DNA of 7,956 nt, taken from positions 1 through 7,956 of the forward strand of contig CANPZR010000106.1 in the NCBI GenBank assembly GCA_947589175.1. The letters are read 5' to 3'. The stretch is from an uncultured Lachnospiraceae bacterium. Lineage in GTDB: Bacteria; Bacillota; Clostridia; Lachnospirales; Lachnospiraceae. Every line of letters begins with the position of its first letter. Position 1 is the first letter of the stretch. Position numbers and translations under genes: made by a program. Positions 1 through 4,397 of this stretch are shown here, piece by piece. Below the pieces are notes generated by a model, which made no database searches, was not told the DNA's origin, and saw nothing but the letters and a program-made list of their open reading frames with translations.

Positions 1-207
1 TTTATTGCAACTACCGCCGACGAGAGGAAATATATTCAGGTGACGGAATCCATGAACAGCGAGGATGTGAGAAAGCGTGAGCTGGCTCCGCTGCAAAAAA
101 TTCGTGATAATTATGAAAAAATCGTGCTGTCGCTTGATCCGGGGCTGGATAACTCATACGAAGGAATCAAGTCTGAAAACCTGATTGAATGGCTGCTTGC
201 AGAATGA
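1..207 (+). CDS. C-terminal fragment of an AAA ATPase, DUF4143 type (5' end outside window)
   Basis: The first 68 codons, open from base 1 and ending in TGA at 205-207, are the tail of a gene that begins upstream. The readable protein has the pattern YIQVTES, then RELAPLQKIRDNYEK, then LSLDPG and a final IKSENLIEWLL. From family knowledge this is the usual C-terminus of ATP-binding proteins with an N-terminal AAA domain and a DUF4143 C-terminal domain, which resembles a nuclease fold. These occur in many copies in gut Clostridia and Bacteroidetes, often as toxin-like or defence-associated ATPases of unsettled function. The Walker motifs would lie upstream and cannot be checked. The natural end (..WLLAE) suggests the gene is intact at its 3' end. 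Confidence 0.8.
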   Translation, partial: FIATTADERKYIQVTESMNSEDVRKRELAPLQKIRDNYEKIVLSLDPGLDNSYEGIKSENLIEWLLAE

Positions 208-211
208 ACCC

Positions 212-240
212 TTTACAACTCCCCTCAAATGATATAAACT
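212..240 (+). promoter_or_regulatory. Possible sigma-A promoter for the 278-622 gene
   Basis: TTTACA at 212-217 (5 of 6 matches to the -35 consensus) lies 17 bases before TAAACT at 235-240 (4 of 6 matches to the -10 box). An alternative -10, TATAAA at 233-238, has a better sequence but only a 15-base spacer. Transcription would start near 247, giving a leader of about 30 bases with a good ribosome site. It lies just after the upstream stop codon, where a promoter is expected. Confidence 0.4.
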
Positions 241-277
241 AAGGGCATCATCATTTTACAAAAAAGGAGAGATCATC

Positions 278-622
278 ATGGAGACATTACAAAAAGAGTA
301 TCAGGCATCTTCCTGCACGACGGTTTCCGCCTATGCGGACGGACAGGATGGAGACGGCAGCTACAAAATAGTTTTTAAGATTGAGCACAGCGGGCACCAG
401 TCCTACGGGCAGCGGTTCACAGCGGTGTTCAACGCTCCTTTTTCTGTTGTGGAGACGCCGGGCGACGTGGAGTCGGAGGCAGAGGAGAACCGCCTGATGG
501 TGCAGAGGAACAACCAGTTAAATGACACGGGAATGACCGAGGTCTGGATCAAGCTGCAGGCGGAGGAGCAGCCGGAGGTGCTGGAGATTCAGGATATTAT
601 GTGCTGCAGAAAAGAGGTATAG
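278..622 (+). CDS. Small hypothetical protein, 114 aa
   Basis: I do not recognise this protein. It is a real gene by its signals: AGGAGAG at 265-271 sits six bases before the ATG, a plausible promoter lies at 212-240, and a terminator-like hairpin follows. The 114 residues show no signal peptide or membrane segment. The composition is acidic and polar, with alternating hydrophobic and polar stretches (YKIVFKIEH, FTAVFNAPFSVVE, TEVWIKLQ, VLEIQDIM) that suggest a small all-beta, soluble, cytoplasmic protein. A central Glu-rich segment (about residues 60-72) is probably a loop or short helix. The C-terminus holds a Cys-Cys pair (CCRKEV). It appears to be transcribed alone. No function is proposed. 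Confidence 0.75.
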   Translation: METLQKEYQASSCTTVSAYADGQDGDGSYKIVFKIEHSGHQSYGQRFTAVFNAPFSVVETPGDVESEAEENRLMVQRNNQLNDTGMTEVWIKLQAEEQPEVLEIQDIMCCRKEV

Positions 623-657
623 TGTGAAAAATAAGCTCGATAGCATATTTTTCACAC
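622..657. repeat. Perfect 12-bp inverted repeat (hairpin 1 of a cluster)
   Basis: GTGTGAAAAATA at 622-633 is exactly complementary to TATTTTTCACAC at 646-657. After one A/A mismatch the stem continues for three more pairs (GCT 635-637 with AGC 642-644), closing on a 4-base loop CGAT. The left arm begins on the last base of the preceding stop codon. There is no T-run after the right arm, so it is not a classical terminator in this direction. It is the first of three closely spaced hairpins. Confidence 0.75.
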
Positions 658-658
658 G

Positions 659-691
659 ACTATTTGTGCCGGGGCGTCACAAATAGTTTTT
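659..691 (+). terminator. Intrinsic terminator-like hairpin with T-run
   Basis: ACTATTTGTG at 659-668 pairs perfectly with CACAAATAGT at 678-687 around a 9-base GC-rich loop (CCGGGGCGT), and five Ts (687-691) follow at once. Position (37 bases after the stop of the 114-aa gene) and form fit rho-independent termination. The stem is unusually AU-rich, with the GC content in the loop instead, so efficiency is uncertain. It begins one base after hairpin 1 and may be part of a composite palindromic element. Confidence 0.5.
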
Positions 692-698
692 GATGGCA

Positions 699-728
699 GA
701 TGAGAAACTGCTACGCAGCTTTCTCATC
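699..728. repeat. Long imperfect inverted repeat (hairpin 3 of the cluster)
   Basis: GATGAGAAA at 699-707 pairs with TTTCTCATC at 720-728. The stem continues with CTGC at 708-711 against GCAG at 715-718, leaving one bulged C at 719 and a TAC loop: 13 pairs in 30 bases. A further small GCG/CGC hairpin lies at 737-746. No promoter is visible between this structure and the next gene, so the gene at 765 probably depends on read-through or on a promoter I cannot recognise. Confidence 0.7.
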
Positions 729-764
729 GCCCCGTCGCGTAAACGCTCCGGAATGGAGATTAAA

Positions 765-1115
765 ATGACAACCATATTATGTTATGAAAAATGCACGACC
801 TGCAAGAAGGCGTTGAAATGGATGGATGAAAAGGGGCTCGCCTACGAGGTGCGCCCGATCAAGGAGGAGCACCCGTCGGCGGAGGAGCTGCGGGAGTGGC
901 ACGAAAAGAGCGGCCTGCCGCTCAAGCGCTTTTTCAACACCAGCGGCATGCTCTACCGGGAGATGGCGCTGAAGGACAAGCTGCCGGATATGTCGGAGGA
1001 CGAGCAGATTCAGCTGCTGGCGTCGGACGGCATGCTGGTGAAGAGACCGCTGCTTGTCTCGGACGAGTTAGTCTATCCGGGATTTCGGGAGAGCGAGTGG
1101 GAAAGGCTGCTGTGA
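765..1115 (+). CDS. ArsC/Spx-superfamily thioredoxin-fold protein (YusI/YffB-like), 116 aa
   Basis: This is a small cytoplasmic member of the arsenate reductase ArsC/Spx superfamily. It opens with a beta strand leading into C10-T-T-C13 (ILCYEKCTTCKKA), the redox CxxC of Spx and YusI-like proteins. FFNTSGMLYRE (about 56-66), the MSEDEQIQLLASDGML segment (76-91) and KRPLLV (93-98) follow. R94 corresponds to the conserved KRP arginine of the family. The 116 residues match the usual family length. It most resembles my memory of Bacillus YusI. Such proteins are often annotated as arsenate reductase without proof, and no ars genes are nearby, so a thiol-redox or regulatory role is as likely. I chose the ATG at 765 because GGAG at 755-758 precedes it by six bases. 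The upstream in-frame TTG/ATG at 690-695 would translate hairpin 3 into residues foreign to the family. Confidence 0.88.
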   Translation: MTTILCYEKCTTCKKALKWMDEKGLAYEVRPIKEEHPSAEELREWHEKSGLPLKRFFNTSGMLYREMALKDKLPDMSEDEQIQLLASDGMLVKRPLLVSDELVYPGFRESEWERLL

Positions 1116-1179
1116 CTGCAGCAGAAACGAGAAGGCAGGATGCGGGAGCATTTTACAAGATGAGCAGGAGGAAATACCC

Positions 1180-2139
1180 ATGGGACTGAAAAAGCGCATA
1201 CAAAGCAACCCGTCTCTCGCGGGCATGGCGGAGATCATACCGGATGTGACATTTTCCCGTGCGGGGGGAGAGGCGCTGAAAATGCAGCTGATCGTGCCCT
1301 GGGCAGTGGGAGAGAGCCGTGCAGACCCGGAATTTTTATTGGAAAAAAGATATCCTCTGGTTGTTTTTGTGCAGGGCAGCGGGTGGACGTTTCCCAATGT
1401 GTGGTATGAGATGCCCCAGCTGTGCGCGCTGGCAAGGGAAGGCTTTGTGGTCGCGGCAATTACCCATCGGAATGCTTTAGAGGGGAATCCGTTTCCCGCA
1501 TGCCTGCAGGATGTGAAGACAGCGCTCCGCTATCTCAGGGCAAATGCGGAGGAATACGGCATTGACGCAGATCGGGCAGGGCTTTGGGGGACGTCTTCCG
1601 GAGCCAATCTGTCCCTGCTTGCGGCTATGACAGTCGGGGATCCGCGGTACGAGACGGAGGAATACAGGGGATATTCGGATGACGTGGACTATGTGGCTGC
1701 ATGTTTTCCCACTACGGATTTTGTGGAATATATGCTGGATGAAACATCCGATCCAGGCATTAAGGATGTGTTTGCGGCTCTTTCCGGCGGAACGGTGGAC
1801 GAAGAAATGTCCGTTCTGAAGAAGATGAGTCCCTGTTATTATGTACAGAAATATCTGAAAGAGAAATCGATTTCAGAAAAATGCCTAAAAGAGAAAACAT
1901 TTTCAGAAAAATCTATGAAAACAACAGGGGAATTTACGTGCCCCCCTATTTTTCTGGCGCACGGGAACCGGGATGCTTTGATTCCCTGCCGTCAGACAGA
2001 GAAATTATACGAATTGCTGGACCGGGCGGGGGCGGACGTCACAATGGTGACTGTAGAGGGAGCGCCTCATGAAGGCAGCTTCTGGAGCGACAGGATGCTG
2101 CAGCTGATTTATTCATTTATCAGAGAAAATGCAGGATGA
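1180..2139 (+). CDS. Alpha/beta hydrolase, esterase/lipase type (BD-FAE/HSL-like), 319 aa
   Basis: A serine hydrolase, probably an intracellular carboxyl-esterase as no signal peptide is visible. The fold signature is complete: an oxyanion-hole segment VVFVQGSGWTF (about 62-71), the helix that packs before the nucleophile (DVKTALRYLRANAEEYGID), nucleophile elbow G-T-S139-S-G (137-141), acid block HGNRD265 and catalytic H297 in APHEGSFW. The oxyanion motif reads QGSGW rather than the usual HGGGW. Family members deacylate carbohydrate esters or small acyl esters; the substrate cannot be read from sequence. Residues 226-245 are a decapeptide repeated twice (LKEKxxSEKx) that looks like an inserted charged loop before the acid block. 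AGGAGGA at 1166-1172 supports the ATG at 1180. The gap from the ArsC-like gene is 64 bases without a terminator, so the two may share a transcript. Confidence 0.85.
   Translation: MGLKKRIQSNPSLAGMAEIIPDVTFSRAGGEALKMQLIVPWAVGESRADPEFLLEKRYPLVVFVQGSGWTFPNVWYEMPQLCALAREGFVVAAITHRNALEGNPFPACLQDVKTALRYLRANAEEYGIDADRAGLWGTSSGANLSLLAAMTVGDPRYETEEYRGYSDDVDYVAACFPTTDFVEYMLDETSDPGIKDVFAALSGGTVDEEMSVLKKMSPCYYVQKYLKEKSISEKCLKEKTFSEKSMKTTGEFTCPPIFLAHGNRDALIPCRQTEKLYELLDRAGADVTMVTVEGAPHEGSFWSDRMLQLIYSFIRENAG
1855..1914 (+). repeat. In-frame tandem duplication of 30 bases inside the hydrolase gene
   Basis: The units 1855-1884 and 1885-1914 match at 24 of 30 positions and encode LKEKSISEKC and LKEKTFSEKS. 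A trailing ATGAAA (1915-1920) may be the start of a decayed third copy. The stretch is strongly A-rich compared with the GC-richer codons on either side. Because the unit is a multiple of three, copy-number change would keep the reading frame. Confidence 0.85.
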
Positions 2140-2161
2140 TTGTGCAGCTGTAAGAGGATAA

Positions 2162-2203
2162 GCCTTGCAAGAAAAGCTTTGTAAGAAAAGCTCTGCAAGA
2201 AAA
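2162..2203 (+). repeat. Three tandem 14-base repeats (GCYYTGYAAGAAAA)
   Basis: GCCTTGCAAGAAAA (2162-2175), GCTTTGTAAGAAAA (2176-2189) and GCTCTGCAAGAAAA (2190-2203) are contiguous and differ from the consensus at only a few pyrimidine positions. A weaker fourth copy may start near 2148 (CTGTAAGAGGATA). The 14-base period and a stop in frame argue against coding. The array ends 13 bases before the -35 box of the promoter at 2217-2245, where an activator, repressor or curved A-tract DNA could act. Confidence 0.8.
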
Positions 2204-2216
2204 ATATTTATCACAA

Positions 2217-2245
2217 TTGTCTTTTTTCTATCTCCATGTTATAAT
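2217..2245 (+). promoter_or_regulatory. Strong sigma-A promoter with extended -10 for the histidine kinase gene
   Basis: TTGTCT at 2217-2222 and a perfect TATAAT at 2240-2245 are separated by exactly 17 bases, and TG at 2237-2238 supplies an extended -10 (TGTTATAAT). Transcription should start near 2252, leaving a leader of about 58 bases. The -35 box overlaps an 8-base palindrome, ACAATTGT (2213-2220), and another, ATCATGAT (2244-2251), covers the end of the -10 box. Either could be an operator half, but neither is long enough to be convincing. Confidence 0.75.
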
Positions 2246-2296
2246 CATGATAATCTTCATTAAAACCAAATGACAAACCGAACTATAAATCCTGAC

Positions 2297-2303
2297 AGGG
2301 GGG
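2297..2303 (+). promoter_or_regulatory. Ribosome binding site that decides the kinase start
   Basis: AGGGGGG abuts the ATG at 2304 directly, too close for initiation, but lies six bases before the next in-frame ATG at 2310. The start at 2310 is therefore preferred. Confidence 0.6.
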
Positions 2304-2309
2304 ATGTGC

Positions 2310-4319
2310 ATGAGGAGCAGAAAACACAAGGACGAGCGGGTGCCGGAGGTGTTGCGCCAGTTGTACTCGCGGTTCTCGGCGATTTACCTGCTTCATCTGG
2401 AGGAGGAGACCTACGAGGAGCTGCAGGCGGACGAGTTTCTGCGCGGCTATCTGCCGTCGAAGGGGACGCTGTCCCAGGCCTATGATAAGCTGTTTATTTC
2501 TGACAAGGGCGGAGCGGAGAGAGAATCCTCCGGCTACGGCATATTTTACAGCGACTCGATTTTTAAAAAAGACAATTTCAGCGGCACGCTGGAGTTAGAG
2601 GAGCGGCGTTACAATTTCCACATTTTCCGCTTCTCGGAGACAGACAGCTTTATTATTTTAATTGAGGATACATACGGGATCCGCTCCGACGAGGTGGAGC
2701 GCGTGAAGATGGGCACGCTGCAGGAGAATTACCTGTTTTCTATGGTAGTGGATCTGAAAAATGACACCTGCCAGAACTGCGCGACGACGGAAATCAGCGT
2801 GGAGAGACAGGATTATCTGGATATCAAGTATTCGGAGTGGCGTTTTATGATTGCCAACATGTTTCTGCCGGATGACAAGAGCATGTTTTTGATGATGTCG
2901 GAGCCGGAATATGTTATTGAACGTCTGGAAAAGGAAAAGATGTTCAAGTTCGAGATCCAGATGCAGAATATGCAGGGAGAGTACATCTGGGTCCGCCTCA
3001 TGTTCAACCGCATGAAGGGATTTTCGAGGGAAACGCCCCTGTTCGTTTACACGGTGCAGGACATTCACGAGGATATGCTGCGGCTTCTTCACCAGGAAAA
3101 TATTATCGCGGCGGTGGAGGAGAAAAATCAGCAGCTAAAGGACATCAACACGGCCAAGACCGTTTTTATCTCGAAGATGTCCCACGAGATTCGCACGCCT
3201 ATCAACGCGGTTCTCGGCATGGACGAGATGATTCTGCGGGAGACGGAGGACGAGAACATCCGCTCGTACGCCAGGGACATTATGAGCGCCGGGAAAATGC
3301 TGCTCAGCATCATCAACGACATTCTCGATTTTTCCAAGATCGAGGTGGGCAAGATGGAGATCATTCCGGTGGAGTATCAGACCAGTACGCTGATTCGGGA
3401 TATTTACAATCTGATTTCCGTCAAGCTGAATGAAAAGAAACTGGAATTTAAGCTGGAGATAGCCGACAACGTCCCCTCGGTCCTGATGGGAGACGAGGTG
3501 CGCATCAAGCAGGTCATTATCAATATTTTATCCAACGCGGTCAAATACACGGAGGAGGGAAGCGTTACTTTTTCCGTGGGATGCGCCGCGAAGGGCGAGG
3601 ACGGAATCGACCTTTTGGTCCGGGTATCGGATACCGGCATGGGCATGAAGCAGGAAGAGATGAAAATTCTCTTTTCCGAATTTGCCAGGCTGGATGAGAG
3701 GCGCAACCGCAATATTGAAGGTACGGGACTGGGCATGAGCATTGTGGTCCGCCTGCTGGAGCAGATGGACAGCAAGCTGGAGGTGGAGAGCGTGTACGGA
3801 GAGGGCTCCACATTTTCTTTCGCCCTGCCCCAGAAGGTGGTGGACGCGGCGCCGATGCGGGATTTTTCCGTGTCGCCTAAGCGCTACGCGAGGGATGATG
3901 AAAAGCGGATTCTCTACGCGCCGAGAGCGAAGATTCTCGCGGTGGACGACACCCGAACGAATCTGGTCATTGTCAAGGGCCTGTTAAAGCGGTCGGGCGT
4001 TCAGCTGGATACGGCGCTGAGCGGGCCGGAGTGCCTGGAGATGATCAAGGAGAAGGATTACGACATGATTCTTTTAGATCATCTGATGCCGGAAATGGAC
4101 GGCATTGAGACCCTGGGGCACATACGGGGCCTGGGCGGGCGTTTTGAGACGCTGCCGGTCATCGCCCTCACGGCCAACGTCATGAGCGACGCCAGGGAGC
4201 GGTATATCAACATCGGCTTCACGGATTTTCTGGAAAAGCCGATTATTCCCGCCAAGTTGGAAGAGGCGCTGTTTGCCTATCTGCCGGAGGAATATCTGGA
4301 GGAAAAAACAGACGGTTGA
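2310..4319 (+). CDS. Soluble hybrid sensor histidine kinase (PAS-like, HisKA, HATPase, receiver), 669 aa
   Basis: A two-component hybrid kinase that should autophosphorylate on His and pass phosphate to its own receiver. Residues 1-120 and about 135-255 are PAS-like sensory regions; the second ends in the PAS-typical GEYIWVRLMF. A short coiled coil follows (258-285). HisKA holds SHEIRTP with H292. The ATPase domain has an N-box (NILSNAVKY, N409), G1 DTGMGM (D441) and G2 GTGLGM (471-476). The receiver (about 540-660) has acidic D546-D547, phosphoacceptor D590 in LLDHLMPEMDG, T621 and K643 in EKP, so every catalytic residue is present. There is no membrane segment or signal peptide, so it senses a cytoplasmic or partner-relayed cue. 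No Hpt or output domain follows; a separate phosphotransfer protein or regulator is needed. A strong promoter lies upstream, and the arabinofuranosidase gene starts 78 bases downstream. Confidence 0.92.
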   Translation: MRSRKHKDERVPEVLRQLYSRFSAIYLLHLEEETYEELQADEFLRGYLPSKGTLSQAYDKLFISDKGGAERESSGYGIFYSDSIFKKDNFSGTLELEERRYNFHIFRFSETDSFIILIEDTYGIRSDEVERVKMGTLQENYLFSMVVDLKNDTCQNCATTEISVERQDYLDIKYSEWRFMIANMFLPDDKSMFLMMSEPEYVIERLEKEKMFKFEIQMQNMQGEYIWVRLMFNRMKGFSRETPLFVYTVQDIHEDMLRLLHQENIIAAVEEKNQQLKDINTAKTVFISKMSHEIRTPINAVLGMDEMILRETEDENIRSYARDIMSAGKMLLSIINDILDFSKIEVGKMEIIPVEYQTSTLIRDIYNLISVKLNEKKLEFKLEIADNVPSVLMGDEVRIKQVIINILSNAVKYTEEGSVTFSVGCAAKGEDGIDLLVRVSDTGMGMKQEEMKILFSEFARLDERRNRNIEGTGLGMSIVVRLLEQMDSKLEVESVYGEGSTFSFALPQKVVDAAPMRDFSVSPKRYARDDEKRILYAPRAKILAVDDTRTNLVIVKGLLKRSGVQLDTALSGPECLEMIKEKDYDMILLDHLMPEMDGIETLGHIRGLGGRFETLPVIALTANVMSDARERYINIGFTDFLEKPIIPAKLEEALFAYLPEEYLEEKTDG

Positions 4320-4397
4320 AAATGCTGCGGAGCCGAGGGGCTTCCGTATGAAAATTAAAACTAATTACCGCCGCTTGCGGCAGAAAGGAATTACTCA
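4320..4397 (+). other. Kinase-arabinofuranosidase intergenic gap with two small hairpins
   Basis: Two weak structures are visible. GGAGCC (4330-4335) can fold against GGCTTC (4339-4344) around a short GAG loop, using one G-U pair. GCCGC (4370-4374) pairs with GCGGC (4377-4381). Neither is followed by a T-run, and I see no convincing promoter boxes, so read-through from the kinase gene is likely. AAAGGAA at 4384-4390 is the ribosome site of the next gene. The second hairpin ends only two bases before it and could modestly affect ribosome access. Confidence 0.35.

Noticed and set aside
690..764. N-terminal extension of the ArsC/Spx-like protein by 25 residues from an upstream TTG/ATG
   Set aside because: The extension translates the hairpin-3 palindrome, has no ribosome site of its own, and would move the CxxC away from its family position. 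GGAG six bases before the ATG at 765 is far better.
765..1115. True arsenate reductase of an arsenic-resistance operon
   Set aside because: Superfamily membership is clear, but no arsR, arsB or acr3-type neighbour is present, and the length and motifs fit YusI/Spx-like proteins equally well.
2162..2203. CRISPR-like array or replication iterons
   Set aside because: The repeats are only 14 bases long with no spacers, and there is no rep gene or cas gene in the window.
2213..2227. Terminator for the hydrolase gene from palindrome ACAATTGT plus a run of Ts
   Set aside because: A perfect 8-base palindrome leaves no loop for a stable hairpin, and the Ts form the spacer of a strong promoter.
2270..2485. 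71-codon open frame on the plus strand overlapping the kinase start
   Set aside because: It lacks a ribosome site, overlaps the well-supported kinase in another frame and has a low-complexity Gly/Ala product.
2658..3092. 144-codon open frame on the minus strand
   Set aside because: It is antisense to the PAS-like region of the kinase, with a His/Leu-rich product and no start signals.
4329..4344. Possible terminator between the kinase and arabinofuranosidase genes
   Set aside because: The stem is only about six pairs with a G-U pair and is followed by TATGAAAATTAAAAC rather than a T-run.
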